A stretch of 64,000 nucleotides of DNA from Chamaecyparis obtusa (Eukaryota > Streptophyta > Pinopsida > Cupressales > Cupressaceae), in NCBI GenBank assembly GCA_027943335.1, contig BSBK01002055.1, forward strand, positions 876,890 to 940,889. The letters run 5' to 3'. A program made the translations under genes and the position numbers. This document shows, piece after piece, positions 1 to 12,294 of this stretch (position 1 is the first letter of the stretch; the number at the start of each line of letters is the position of its first letter). Under the pieces are notes generated by a model that was given only the letters and a program-made list of their open reading frames with translations, searched no databases and was not told where the DNA came from.

Positions 1-84
1 GAAATAAACTAATTCAAACTTAATGTCCTAAAGCTAAATCCTATGTTTGGACTTAACAAACACTTCCCTCAGCAGATTCATAGA

Positions 85-722
85 TTATTTAATATTAGCA
101 AAAAGATGAGCATAAACTAGCCTTTTACTGATAACCATTATGGGGCCCACTGATAAGATCTCCCTAAAAAAAACTATAAATCCTCTAAAAATATCTTCAT
201 CCCAAAATTCCAAGGGTAAACTTGGAAGTCTCACCCAAATAGGAACAACATCACAAACCCAATTAATGGTGGAAAACCCAAGTTCTGATCTTTTCAACAC
301 AAGGAAAGATTGACCAAGTATCCTCTAACTACTAGCTAAGATAATACATAATTCCTTTTCAAAAATAAACATGAAGGAGAAAAGGCCTTTAGCGAAGGCA
401 AGATCATAAATTTGCCTCTTATTTTATCATTTGCACGTCACCCAATCAGGAATAGTCAAATTGTTGGGACTAGAACCAACAAATTAACCTATTTAGGAAC
501 ATTCCATTGATGCAATGCCTCTCTCCACAAAGAAATGTTGTACGAAGATAGACCAATACATAGAGGATCCACACTATGTGAAACAGGGGAAATAACCTTT
601 CCTTTCAGTTTGGCACCAAATAGTTCTATCTATTTTTGGTTCTCTAGTTGGAGTCCAATATCATCAATATTATCCTTGGAAGAAATAGTAAGAACAATAC
701 CCACATGTCCCTTAGCCATTTA
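85..722 (-). pseudogene. LINE ORF1 fragment with DUF4283-like domain
   Basis: The minus-strand translation of 300-85 contains WVRLPSLPLEFWDEDIF followed by KRLVYAHL, the signature of the DUF4283 domain of plant LINE ORF1 (gag-like, nucleic-acid-binding) proteins. Upstream on the same strand, from a Met at about 720, a more diverged N-terminal part (starting MAKGHVGIVL, with a later LWREALHQWN) can be followed with several stops and a change of frame. The zinc knuckle that normally follows DUF4283 would lie beyond the window start, so the copy is cut by the window edge. It is not functional in its present state. The family assignment is firm; the exact 5' limit is not. Confidence 0.75.
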
Positions 723-1544
723 GCTTTCCTTGGGATAACCTAAGAGAAAAAATTCTATCAAAGGTTCCAATTCCTCTCTAACTTTTTCACTCTCCTCAAA
801 TACTGTAATTTTGTTAAAATAATGCGTAAATTGACAATATGCTCTTTATGAGAGAAAAAATATTTATGTAAGTTATTTTAAATTATATTTTATTATCTCA
901 AATGAGTTCTTGTACCTGCATAAGGATCATTGAATTAATGATTTCTTTAAATACTCATTTACTATATTCTTTAGGAAGTGGTTTATTTGGATTCAATAGA
1001 TACATGAGAGGGACTATAAATAAATCATGACACATTAGGATTTGAAGAACATTACCCATATATTTTGAACTTTACTAAACTTTCTCCATGCATTTATGTT
1101 AAATATAAGATATATTATAACATAATTGACATTTTCCTTCATATTGTTAGTCTTAAAAAAGACACTTCATTTCTAAATATAGAAGTGAAGGATTAAATGT
1201 ACTAGATGCTAAATGTTTAGTCTCAAAATTATCTCTAAAACATGGAAACATAATTAGATGAAAATTATTTTTTATTCATCAGGATCAAATTATTCATTTA
1301 GCTTTTTATTTGAATATGAAAATTACATAATATTACTATTTTATATAAATATTATAAGAACATTATCAATAATATTTTACCTTATGTTTAAGTGAAACTT
1401 TAATAAAAATTTACTAGGAAGATCATCAAAATAATTGTTTGAAAGTGAAAACCTAATGAATATTGTCCCAAAATTTTCATGAGAGGACCTAAGCTTAATA
1501 TGTGTTAGTCTGAATTAATATAAATAAAAATTGAGATATCCTTG
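723..1544. other. AT-rich stretch, no gene seen
   Basis: No ORF of family-like character, no RNA gene and no paired repeats were recognised. The composition is strongly AT-rich with short homopolymer runs, typical of decayed repeat DNA. Confidence 0.5.
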
Positions 1545-1900
1545 TCCATTTTAAATCTCAAAGAAAGGAGTTATATGGGACCTCTTGTTAGCTCTATTTA
1601 TACCATACTAAGCTTTGGTACTAAATTACAAATATTTACCATTTTCTTGGAGGCAAGATTTAAAACAGTTAAACCAAAGATGATTATAGAAGATAACAAT
1701 CTACGTGTTATTGTAAATTTATATAAATTCAAATTAGGATATTCTTTTCCATTTAAAATATCAAAGAAAGTAATTAGAAGTGAACTCTTATGGGTTATAT
1801 TTAAACCATACTAAATTTTATTACAAAATTACAAATACTTACCATTTTCTTGAATGTAAGATAAAAAAAATAGTGAAAGCAACTTAGATGATTATCAAAG
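1545..1900 (+). repeat. Imperfect tandem duplication, unit about 204 bp
   Basis: The block beginning near 1545 (AAATCTCAAAGAAAG, then ACCATACTAAGCTTT, ATTTACCATTTTCTTGGA, GATGATTATAGAAG) recurs about 204 bases later from near 1749 (AAATATCAAAGAAAG, ACCATACTAAATTTT, CTTACCATTTTCTTGAA, GATGATTATCAAAG). Order and spacing are conserved with scattered substitutions. The plus-strand ORF at 1542-1814 spans the junction and looks fortuitous. The parent sequence is not recognised. Confidence 0.7.
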
Positions 1901-3284
1901 TTTGAAAATACTTAAGGAAGTTCAACGATATGAAGCCTATGTAATCATGTTGCAACTATTTTTATTTTTCCTTTATGTTTTTTGTTCAAACATTTCACTA
2001 TACACAAGATAAACTCAGGAGTAGTAGAATTATAAGTTTCATGCCATTGAAAAGTTATGACTTATGACATAGTGGCACTCCCAAATATTTATGAACTATG
2101 GAGAGTGGAAATAAAGAAGGAAAAAATTAATGAGAAGTAACATGGTCATGAGATTTAAAGGTTAAATAAAGAAAATGGATATTTAATTTTTAAGATGAAT
2201 CAAGTATCTATTATGATGTATACAAACATGTTCATGTGTTTTTTATGACTCACCAAATAGTAGAAAAAACTACCAAAATATCCTATCCTCTCTTGAACAA
2301 AGTATCGTGTCTACTAAGATTGCAAGAAGATCATACGATAACTCCAAGGTTCCTCAACTCGTGGATAAGCTCGGTGTTGATGTGATTTTTTGATGATCAC
2401 AAGGGGCCTTACATTTTTAATCCTTTATGTCATGATGAATATGGGTACTATCAAAATATTTTCAATGAAGTACTATTTTTGGGTTTTACTAGATATTTAG
2501 AAATAAAATGGGTTTAGGGTTCAAAGATCCTAATCTATTCCTAAGGGTAATTATAGCCAATGAAAGTACATCGATGGATGAGTTCCTCAATTACTGAGTC
2601 CTGCTTCACCGAATCAAGCTACAACTACACGTAGACTGGTGCACTCTTCAAAGGTTTATATGAAAGATTGGATTTAGGCACATGGATAGGGGGTTCAAGC
2701 TAACTTTTCACGACGATTTAGAATCACTAAAATGTCAAAAGTATGAAACACAAGAACTCATCAAAACATCATTATATCCTCCAAAACACTCATAACAACT
2801 TATCTACCAAACTTAATCTAATTGAGAGAATTATGAAACCAAGCAAGAATTAAGACACATCAAATGATCACCACACTTCAATGAAAATTCTATTATCTCA
2901 ATAGCTCATAGGAAACAATCTCAAAATTCTCTCCCTTACAAATGAGAAGAAGAGGCCTTTATATAGGTCCTCGAAAATAATGACTGGCCCGAATCAAAAA
3001 AGTAATTGATGGCCCATATTTTTCCACCTTAGCCCTAATTAGGGTTAGGGAATAGAAAAGGGAATCTCACTTAATGCAAGGAAGAAACCACTACTGTAGT
3101 GGGTAATAAATGCCCACTATGCATACATGCTCAAGAAGAGAATGAGGTTTCATAAATGACCATTACATGTATGTCCACTATGCATTAAATGTATCTACCT
3201 TTGACCTCTGTGTTTAAATTCTTGGAATCTACCCAATATAACTTCTAACTCACCTATCCTGACACTCGACGCTAATTCCTGCCT
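1901..3284. other. No gene recognised; possible 3' flank of the pseudogene at 3285-7447
   Basis: No conserved protein family or structural RNA was recognised on either strand. The 2260-3280 part is less AT-rich than the sequence before it and could be the decayed 3' untranslated part of the minus-strand pseudogene that ends near 3285. Confidence 0.4.
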
Positions 3285-6200
3285 AAATTAAAGTGCCACC
3301 ACTGCTCGCTCTAATCTCTTTAGGTTGTCCTCCCATTCTAGTAATAGATCCTTAGCTGGGTGTATGTTTCTTGACAAGGAAGAGAGGTTCTCAAAAATTA
3401 TCCTTTATGAAAGAGTTAAGTCTAAAGAACTCCTATGATTTTCCCTTCATGTTGTCCATCGTTATTTCCTCCTCGGCCAACCTTTGTAACCACAGTGATG
3501 CAATGGTATTGGAGAGCTCCTACCAGATATTCTCAACTATCCCCTTCAATCGAGATGACTCCTTAGTGAAATGTTCAAACATGTCCTATGCCAAGAGAAC
3601 TGCACCTTACCACCGAGAGAAATCATATGTTCCTTCTCCAATGACCTTGTCATCAAACAAGATTTTTCTAGGGGTTTCCATCAACTCCTGCCAGTTAGAG
3701 ATTGCATCATCCTGATAAATATGTTCATCTTCCAAACACTCCTCTATGTAATGAATTCAGGAAAGGATGTCCAATGCCTTATCATGAATCTGAACTAACT
3801 CCTCATCTTTGATGTAGGCCTCATTCTCGATCCCCTTAATCCAAGTCTTTGCACCCTACATAATCCTCCTAATCTCGACGATGGCCTTGACTGACTCAAT
3901 TGGAATAGCTGATCGTGGAATGAAAGACGTATCCTCTTCTTAAACTAGGAGAGGTAAGTTGTCAATGTATGCACATAAAGCCCTGACTCTCCCTTCTTCC
4001 TCTGATATTTTTCTTCTAACTTCCTCATCTTATCCTTAATAGCTTGTGTTGAATCATCAAATTCCTCCATCACTTCTACTCGAGAGGCCTGACCAGGATC
4101 AACCTCCGTTATGTGATACTCCTCAGGGGTGATTTGATCTTTTGTCTTATCGATTACTCAAGCTACTATCTATAGAATTATGGATCTGGATTCTCCTCTC
4201 ACAACCTTGGTGAGCTTCTTGGATTTTCCCTTTTCTCTTGATCAGCCAATTCCATCCAGAATCTCTTGTAACTCAACCGTAGGGTCTACCTCCTTTTCTT
4301 GGCTTCTCTCAATCCTCCGCCCGAGCCACTTAGGAATATTTGTATTCGGGTCACTCTGTACTTTTGACTATTCTTTTCCTTGCACTTGTCTGGTATAAAT
4401 CCTCAGCTCCAAGACTTTCTGCCATTGCTTTAGGAGAAAGTGCCTTTATCTTGGGAATCTCCTCTTCTCCTGCTGGGGCCTCTACTTCTACCTCAAGGAT
4501 TTCTTCCTGAAATATCTTTCTAAAGAAGACTCAAGACTCTCCTTTTTTGTCACATCATGTTCCCTACTTCTCCCTAGCATGAACCTCTCACTGGCATTAA
4601 TGATCAATCTATCATGTATCAGCCTAGTCATGCATTTTTCTCCTTGTTGATATCTTCTTTCACTTGCTTCTCCTTGATGTCTAGTGGATGCTCCTAATTC
4701 TTGCACACTGGGATTCTGACTAGGTGAAGATGGTGCATCCTCAGACCTTAATCTCTTATGTTATGATTCTTCAACATGAAGATCCAATCTCCTCTTTGTA
4801 TGCACTTCTTGAGCTACACCCTTCTCCATTTTTTTCTCTACACTCCCTGACGAGACGTCTCTTTCTTATACTCTTCCTCCAGATGCTTTCCTTGGTCTTT
4901 CATCTTGTAGCTGTAGATGACCTAACAACTTGTAGGTCCAATATTCTTTTAGCATAGTCATCTTGTCAAGTTTTCTTCCTACCGACCACCTTGTGAATTC
5001 TACGAATGGCTTTGTCAGTGCATCAAGATCCACAATATCCTTTCTCTGCCAATCGTAAGGATAAATGACCTTTTCCGTATCTTGGCTAAAACCTCTCTAG
5101 AGAACATTCAAATCCTCATCCATCTGATCAGGAACATGGAAAATATTACATGCCCTGATTATGTCTAAGGGTAATCGGGACTTTGTCATAAGATGTCAAC
5201 TATCGAGTGACTTCCAACATGATCATTTTATCGGTAGGGTACCGTGGAAGCTTGAATAGTTGCTTAGAAAATATTTGCAATTTGATATAGGAGAAAGTCA
5301 GAAACTGAATGAACCATGCTCCAAAATCTTTCACCGGCCTCATTCCCTTAGAAGACAATCTCATATGCAATCTCTTCTACAAGGTCCTCATGATGCACAT
5401 TGCAAAGGCATCATTAACTTAGGTGTAGTCATCTATGGCCTGTAGATGTAGCTGTGAGTAACAGTCGTGGACCCTTAACCTTGGATTCTCACTTTCGAGG
5501 ACTCCCTTGTACCTCAGTCCTACATACCTTGTATTTTATGCCAGCATATATATCACATATGAGCTCAAAAAGAACTTCTTTTTATGCTCCAAATTCCTCA
5601 ACTGCTCATCGAGGTTGTCACTAATCAACCCAGCCCAATCGATGTGATTGAACTCCTCTACTACCTATTGAACAAAGTACCACATCCATATCTCAAATAT
5701 GTAAGAGTGGGGTAAGCCAAATATCCTATTGAGCATCATTATTAGATGGGTCAATGTACAAAGTTGGGTACCAATTCTATGGAAGTCTTGTAGAAATGAA
5801 AGATGTCGCTTGAAACGGGCACCCGTTTTAGGTTTGGGAGCCTAATTCTAAATTCAAAAAATGGATGGCCATTATTTTTCAAAACGGGCACCCTTTTCTA
5901 AATTTTTATTTATTTTTTTAGAATTAAAATTGCATTTTAACACTTTGATTTTTTTTTAAAAAAAATGGGCGCCCATTTTTTGAATTTAATTAATGGGTGT
6001 TGGTTTCTTAAGACATGAGTGGGAAGCACACATCCGCCTTAGATTTCATTCCAAAATCATTTTGGTTTAGGCTTGGTAGAACCAACCCTATGCCTTGACC
6101 TCCAAAAATTTGGTTAAGGCACCGGAATGCCAGATTTATACCTTGCCGTAATTTTTTGAAGGCCTTCTTGATCGTATCTTTTTACAAAACAAAAACCCAT

Positions 6201-7447
6201 TAGAGTTCTCACTGTCCCGATTTCAAAAATGTAAACTTCATAGTGATGTGAATATTTTTACTATTTTTGCATTATTTATTAGTTAAAAGTGGCACCTAAA
6301 TGTAAAATAGCGAGGTTCACTAAAACTATAATAACTTTTTTGTTTTTAGGTATTTTGGAAAATAAATTATATGACATCAATCTAGATACAATTCTCTTGA
6401 AGATTAAAAAAAAAAAATTCTGAAAAAATATGAAATTCTCATCAAATTATGGTGGTCGTACACTAGAGGTTTTGAAAATGTGTTTTTATAGTCAATTAAA
6501 AATTAATAAAAAGAAATATATTAAATAGAAAAATAAGGAAAAATATGCTCACCAATATTTGGTGTCTTACGTATATTTCCCTAGAAGGATTTTCTAAAAT
6601 TAATTTATTTAAGTCAAAATATGGTGGTCGTGCACAATTATGTTATGGTCCTGAAATAGGCATTTCGAAAACATGGTTTTTAAACATTCCTACTAAAAAT
6701 CAATTTATACCATGTGAGTATTTAAATAAATTACATATTTGAAAGATAGACTCCGAGAACTACATTTTCTATTACTAATTTTTTTTGAGATTCAATCTCT
6801 AAGTGCCTCAAATCTAAACATTAATTGACAAGAAATTTGAAAAAAAGGGAAAACACTTCCACTTTTTTCCCAAAAGTGGGACTCAACTTCTTGTAGCCAC
6901 CTAGATCACTATATTCACGGTGGAAATCCATCCACACAAGATCCTTGGGTAACTTGGATTACTGAGATTTATTCCTCATCCATTTGTTGTTGATGATCTC
7001 CTCGCAATGTTTAACTCCCTTCGTGTAGACTCTTTGTGCTTGTTCCTTTATCTTCAAGACCAGCCTCCAAGATGAAGGGATCCCAAATGCTTCAGTAATG
7101 GCTGGTGGAGAGAGATCTAAATTTATATTCCTGTCTAAGTCCTTGATCATTCTATCATTGGACTGATAATGTTTTGGACATTCTATGACCAACTCAGCAT
7201 GTTGAAAGACGGGAGGGAATCTGGCTACAGCTACAATTTTGTTGTTCACAATCCGGGTAGCCAAGTATGTCAGGTGATGATCTTTATAACCAAACATCCT
7301 CATTTATAACTCACTCAAATCAAGGCATCCAAGATTCGTGTCCACTTCAATTCACTTCGACACAATTTTGGACTTTGGGTAGAATTCTCTTTGTTCATTC
7401 TTGATCAATTGCCTCCTACTGACGCTTTTTCCTCTAGGCTCCGCCAT
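3285..7447 (-). pseudogene. Plant-mobile-domain-like ORF, copy 1, broken
   Basis: A start codon at 7447 (MAEPRGKSVSRRQLIKNEQ) opens a minus-strand frame that crosses two stops into 7303-6959 (ending KHCEEIINNKWMRNK). The centre reads NINLDLSPPAITEAFGIPS, matching in position and character the segments EVIAKATGLSMMG and EEVISMVTGIPIV of the copies near 10.1 and 26.8 kb. After an insert at about 5815-6860, coding character resumes (MLNRIFGLPHSYIFEIWMWY, then DWAGLISDNLDEQLRNLEHK) and continues with scattered single stops through a charged C-terminal region (4706-4488, and 3840-3285 with SNWQELMETPRKILFDDK). The layout resembles plant proteins annotated as aminotransferase-like plant mobile domain or putative plant transposon protein. 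The exact Pfam family and any biochemical role are unknown to me. It is not translatable as it stands. Confidence 0.6.
5815..6860. other. Insert of about 1 kb interrupting the pseudogene
   Basis: Minus-strand coding similarity stops near 6860 and resumes near 5815. The segment between is AT-rich and contains G/C islands made of near-palindromic blocks: AACGGGCACCCGTTTT near 5815, an AACGGGCACCC copy near 5880 and TGGGCGCCCA near 5967. A shorter duplicated block starting ATGGTGGTCGT occurs near 6448 and 6620. I could not assign clean terminal repeats or a target-site duplication, so it may be an insertion or a long intron-like spacer. Confidence 0.4.
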
Positions 7448-8862
7448 CTGCAAAATAGAAAATAAACTTATAAGAGCACGAAAAAGAAGAAAAAAAGCAT
7501 GAACAAAAATTTGTCAAAATTTCTCCATACTTCTCAACATTGAATTTTCTCTCTCATCATGGAAATTCGTGCCTCTTATCGACTTACCAAAGAAAATCTA
7601 AAAATTTCACAAATTTCTTCACACTCCTCAAGAAATAATCCTTTTCTCTCCTCTCAAGAATTCCCTGAAGTTTTCTCTTCTCAATTTTTGTGAGAATGAA
7701 ATAAGAGAGGCCCTCTCTTATAGTGTTGTAAAACTTGAAAAGCCACTTTAAAAACTCGAGGCTAATTTGGGAAACTACTTTACTCGATCCTACACTTCAG
7801 TCTTTCATTCACACTGGTGTAGATGCTAAGATTTCTTCATTTTTCACTGTGTGTTTTCTCAACATGTCCCGCTAACTATTTGCATCATTTTGGACACCCG
7901 TGTCTAATTTTTGTTCTCTTTTCACACTTTGATAATTCCTTATTAGAGAACAAGAGGGATAAGAGCCAGAGTTGCTGAGAGAAAGCAATAAGGGCCAAGC
8001 TAGAGGAAACAGAGGGATCCCATCACAGATGGATGAGTTGTGAAACAAGTCACAACAAGACATATATGTTAGTTGCATCTTAAGAATGAGGTAGCTCATA
8101 TCATGAGATACATTTGGTTATATCTAGAATTGTTCTATTTGAATGAAAATAATAAAAGATCAATCAATGGATGAAGAAGAGATAGTTGGTGTGTTGATGT
8201 AATGTTTATTTCATTGTATCTATAGTAGTATGCATGTACAAGAATTTATTATATGTTCTAGAGCTTTCTAATCAACTCAAGAAACTTCCTCTTTTTCTTG
8301 ATTACACCTCCATAGCCTTTGTAAAAGGATCAAGAAATTTCTAGAGATTTGCATTTTTTCTATAAATACTCCACCCTCCCCTGATTAACACTGTAGAAAA
8401 ATAAATTAAAAAGTGTTGCATATTCCTGCTCTGTATATTAATAGAGGCACACACTTCTATATTTTCTCAATGCATGTAATATATTTAATCTATTTCATTT
8501 ACTTTGTTTTCATTTTGTTTTACAATTATATTATGTTCTTTTCTACTTTTAGTTTTAGATTGTTTTTGATAGAAAAAAGCAGCAAGAGGGTGCTGGCCCG
8601 AACAAGAAGACTAGTAGTGCATTAACAACACATTAATGTAACCAGTCACATCAGATAAACAGTTTAACAGTATAATCACTAGTCTAAATCTGCCCCTATC
8701 AAAAACATAAATCACAAAACTAGAGTATCTAAACTGAGTAGTAGAAAATAAAGTATCAGTTGAAAGCCACACAGGGCTGAACAAAAAGTGGTAAAAATTA
8801 ACATTGACCCCATCAAAAAAATAGGGGGTCAGGCAAATATAACCAACACATGGGAAAGAGAA
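7448..8862. other. Non-coding; upstream flank plus LTR-like promoter stretch
   Basis: No coding family is visible. Around 8190-8620 the sequence resembles a decayed copia LTR: it starts TGTTGATGTAATG near 8192 and has a TATA-like CTATAAATACTCC near 8357 followed by CT-rich sequence. No partner LTR or target-site duplication was found. The part at 8640-8862 is the probable 3' untranslated region of the minus-strand ORF next door; on the minus strand it carries a GACCCCCTA...TGGGGTC imperfect hairpin near 8800-8830. Confidence 0.35.
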
Positions 8863-10756
8863 CTAGTTTTTCCCACCCAACTGCTTAGACAACAGGGTCC
8901 TCCCCCATTCTTCCTGCAGAAATAGGAACATGTCCTCATTGTCCTTGTTTGCTTCTAGAGTGCCAGCCACCAGCTTCTCCTGCACATGACAATGAGTAGT
9001 AGCCGAAGCATGCATAACCTTCAAGCCAAATTTGCTGGTTAGCATATACTGGTTCATTAGCTCCTGCATGTTTTTCTTGATCTCCACAATCTCTCTATCC
9101 AAGTTCGCGAACCTCCTTTTAAGAGTACCTTTGAGACTGTCCTTCGGGGCCTCAGTATTGTAAACAGAGGGGGGCTTATCCTAGGGGTCTTGAGTAGGAC
9201 TCAGGGGCAGGGTAGGAATGGGGGTTTCCATGGCCTGCTTGGGGTTAGGAACAAGCTTGTTACTAGGCCTAGGGGGGCTCATATGGTCATCCGAGGAATC
9301 ATTCATAGACTCGGTGGTTTGGGAGTCTTTCTCAGTCATAGACTATTCTTTAGAAGCCATTTCTAGTAGTCTGGTTTTACATTGCTCTTTGGTGAGTCTG
9401 TTTGACCTCCTGCGGCCCGAGCCACTCAAATCCACCTCCAGACTAACCTGGGACTCCATCATTTTCATTTTTTGGGGCCTACATTCTATCTCTGGAGTAC
9501 TGTCATCCTCCTACCCATTTTTAATATCCTTAGACTCAGAGACATAGGACACCTGCTAGCCGTCCTTCTTTTTAAATGGGTTTTTGACACATTTTTTTTA
9601 GTTCCTGCGCTCTTTGGTACCCGGTTTAGGCTCCTAGATGACACAGATGGACTGGGAGGAGGACTGGGTGGGATTTTTAGTTTTGGCTAGGGAATCCTCC
9701 TGGGGAATTTCTTGGATAATCGGGGGGGGTTGGGGTGCCGGGTAGATGGCTTTGTGGAACTGGTAGATGCAGAGAAGGAGACCCTGATGGAGGATAGGAA
9801 TAGGCTTATCTAGGTTATCCTTTATGTCAAGAATGCTACTTTCTAAGGAATGTAGAAGATAGAAAGAGATGGAGATTAAATCTTTGTTTCTAACATGGTT
9901 CAAGAATGGTAAGTGGTAGTAGTAAAAGACAGTAAACTTACCTTCCAACATGAAGTATTTCATCACTATGAGGCAAATTTTGGGCCAGAAATCCAGCAGC
10001 TCCTCCCTATTGAAGCCCCCTACTTTTTCACCAACAGCTCTCCCTCCTTGAAGAATTGGTTGAGACTTGTAGGGTCGTGAGTTCGAAAGGTTTTTTTGTA
10101 TTTTATCCCCATCATAGAGAGCCCAGTTGCCTTGGCTATGACCTCCTCGTTCAGCTGAAAGTGGATGCCACCAACAGAGACATTCCGGTTGTTCCAGGAT
10201 GACACAAATTTTTTAGAGATTCATTCGTCATGCCCCCCTTCATTCTCTCCATAAAGCCCCAAATGCTGCTCTCCTTGCAGTAATGTGTCACCAGCACATC
10301 AGAGGTGAAGGCCTCGTCAATTCTATTAGGTTCAATGTGGAGAGTGTCACCGCCCATTTCAAATTTCAGACCTTCTGACGCTAGAATACCTAGGAAAATA
10401 GAAAGCCGAATGTTTCTGCAGAGCTTAAAAAACCCCTCAAAAATGCAAAGCTTTTTTGAGAACGGTTTAAACTTAAAATGCTGGCTTGGAGAAAAGTTTT
10501 GGAAACCAGGCTCCATACCACCAGATCTAACGGATCTCCAGGTGCCATAAATAGTAATAATACCAGGGACACACTTGCTATCCTCATTCACCAAGTAAGC
10601 CCTCATATTCGGACAGTGCTTACTCCACACATTTAAGGAGTAATTATGAGTTTTTATGGGAATTTGGGTTCTCCTTTCCATAATCACAAAAATCATCAGA
10701 ACACGCCAGCACGTGATCCAGTAAGGATTCGCAATGAATAAGATGGTGTGGTACAT
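8863..10756 (-). pseudogene. Plant-mobile-domain-like ORF with coiled-coil tail, copy 2
   Basis: Minus-strand frames from 10756 down to 8863 join into one protein-like unit if a few frame changes are allowed. The middle part (LNEEVIAKATGLSMMGIKYK at about 10160-10100, then VMKYFMLEGKFTVFYYYHLP and LDKPIPILHQGLLLCIYQFH at 9970-9780) aligns by eye with the copy at 26585-27133/34277. A Pro- and charge-rich region follows, then a predicted coiled coil (LKRRFANLDREIVEIKKNMQ) before the stop at 8863. A frame change is evident near 10020. The start codon at 10756 directly follows the stop of the LINE RNase H ORF (TAA then ATG). That makes a LINE-linked ORF more likely than an independent gene. Function unknown. 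Confidence 0.6.
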
Positions 10757-11374
10757 TTAAACCTTGATATTCATTTCTCCCCCAATTATTTGCTGAGTCA
10801 CCAGTGGTAAGTGACTAACCACCCTCCAAGTATTGAGTTTAGTTTTTTTTAGGCCCACTGCCGCCATTGAGTCATCAATCAAATTCCCTTCTCTATATGT
10901 GTGGCCTATGGTGGTGCTCTGGAAGCTATTAATCAGTTCACCAATCTCCAAAATAATAGGTCTAGCCCGCCACCCCGCACTAGCACCCCTTTTGATAGGC
11001 TCAACAATCACTTTGGAATCCCCCTCGATTTCCATTTGTCTGATATTCATTTCTTTTACAAATTTAATCCCCCAGAGAAGGGCCAATTCTTCCGCTTGGG
11101 TGACAGTGCAGTTATTGATAGGGCCAGCATAAGCTAGTAGGCAATCACCTTTATAATTTCTCAGGACACCACCCTCACCTTGGCTCAAATTATTTTCCAC
11201 CCCATCAAAGTTTAATTTAGTCCATCCTCTAGGGGGGGCAACCCATCTGGTAGCCTTCCTAGCTATCTTTTTAGCATCATCAAATCTAGAGAACCCTTCA
11301 AGGATATTCCATTTGTCAGCAATTCTCACTTCCCAAGCAGCGGGCGGACAAGGGGGGGGCTTCCATTTAGCCAT
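10757..11374 (-). CDS. LINE RNase H domain (C-terminal end of ORF2)
   Basis: An open minus-strand frame of 205 codons encodes a plant non-LTR-retroelement RNase H (RVT_3-type): KLNFDGVENN supplies the first acidic residue, EGGVLRNYKGDCLLAYAG is the following strand pair, QAEELALLWGIKF carries the conserved Glu, and EGDSKVIVEPIKR carries the conserved Asp. The expected final Asp motif (usually a DxxA-like pair) appears as GNLIDDSMA. This domain degrades RNA in RNA:DNA hybrids during retrotransposition. The N-terminal MAKWKPPPCPP is probably internal to ORF2, because the zf-RVT region lies just upstream. The ORF ends TAA at 10757, directly against the ATG of the next ORF. It is open, but the parent LINE is truncated. 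Confidence 0.8.
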   Translation of the reverse strand: MAKWKPPPCPPAAWEVRIADKWNILEGFSRFDDAKKIARKATRWVAPPRGWTKLNFDGVENNLSQGEGGVLRNYKGDCLLAYAGPINNCTVTQAEELALLWGIKFVKEMNIRQMEIEGDSKVIVEPIKRGASAGWRARPIILEIGELINSFQSTTIGHTYREGNLIDDSMAAVGLKKTKLNTWRVVSHLPLVTQQIIGGEMNIKV

Positions 11375-11403
11375 CCTAGCATTCTCACATAGGAGCTTAG
11401 TAC

Positions 11404-12040
11404 CTATATGGAGACATGTCTCAGAATGGTTGCTCTCTTCTCTAAAGATCCTATTGTTCCTTTCCTTCCAAATGGCCTAGCAGATGTGAGGGGGTAGCAT
11501 ACGCCGGAGGAGTTGGAGCAGGGGGTGATTGGAGTGGGATTTCCAGTTGCTAAATTGATGCACTTCTCTGTCCAAGGCCCATGATATACCCAAATTGCCG
11601 ATAACCTCCTGCCATATTCTGGAAGCATAATCATAGTGGATGAACAAGTGTTCCACTGTTTCTTCCTCCTTCTTATATAGGATACATCTGTTCACCATGG
11701 GGATGCCCCTCTTTATTATTTTATCCTTGGTTAGGACCTTACCATGCATTAGAGTCCACCAGAAAAAAAATATTTTCGGTGTGAGCTAGGGAATCCACAC
11801 CTTTTTCTAGTCCCCCAGGTTGCACTCCTCCTTCAGAAGTAGATTGTAAGCAGACTTAACAGAGAAGGTACCAACCTGGGTGGGGGCCTAGATAATAGAG
11901 TCCTCAAGCCTAGAGATTCTAACATTAGCTATAATCTCCATGAGATCCTTGGCTAAGTGTTGTAGGTCTGGTCTGTTCCTTACCCGATTAGGTATATCCT
12001 CCCTGTCCCTACCAGTGATATAGTTGGAGACCTGGTTTTA
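11404..12040 (-). pseudogene. LINE ORF2 fragment: zf-RVT region
   Basis: The minus-strand translation shows FSVKSAYNLLLKEE, then KKVWIP and FFFWWTLMHGKVLTKDKI, then a zinc-binding segment with VNRCILYKKEEETVEHLFIH, the zf-RVT domain found between reverse transcriptase and RNase H in plant LINEs. Several stops interrupt it and the second Cys of the expected CxxC is Tyr. The reverse transcriptase itself is missing: similarity ends near 12040, immediately before the primer-binding site of copia A, so the LINE is truncated here. Confidence 0.75.
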
Positions 12041-12294
12041 GATTGTTAATCATGGTATCAGAGCATATTTAAATCTTGGATAGTGGATACATGAATTTTA
12101 GTGTGAATCTTTATTTCTACACATAGTAATTTGATTGTGAGAAGCACCGACAATTTCTTGAAGAAAGTGAAAAATATTGCAACAAAGGGAAAAATACAAA
12201 TTTAGAAAATTGGTGAGAAATTTTCATTTTTTTTGAATTTTAAAAATCTTGAAGTGTGTTTCATTCTCATCTAAAAAAGAGATAATTTTACATA

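Noticed and set aside
3040..3062. Telomere-like CCCTAATTAGGGTTAGGG
   Set aside because: Only one or two units; too short to be an interstitial telomeric repeat.
3371..3715. Plus-strand ORF of 114 codons
   Set aside because: It lies opposite the minus-strand plant-mobile-domain-like frame and shows no family-like sequence; treated as a shadow.
8193..8620. Solo LTR
   Set aside because: A TATA-like box and a TG start are present, but no matching CA end with target duplication and no partner LTR were found.
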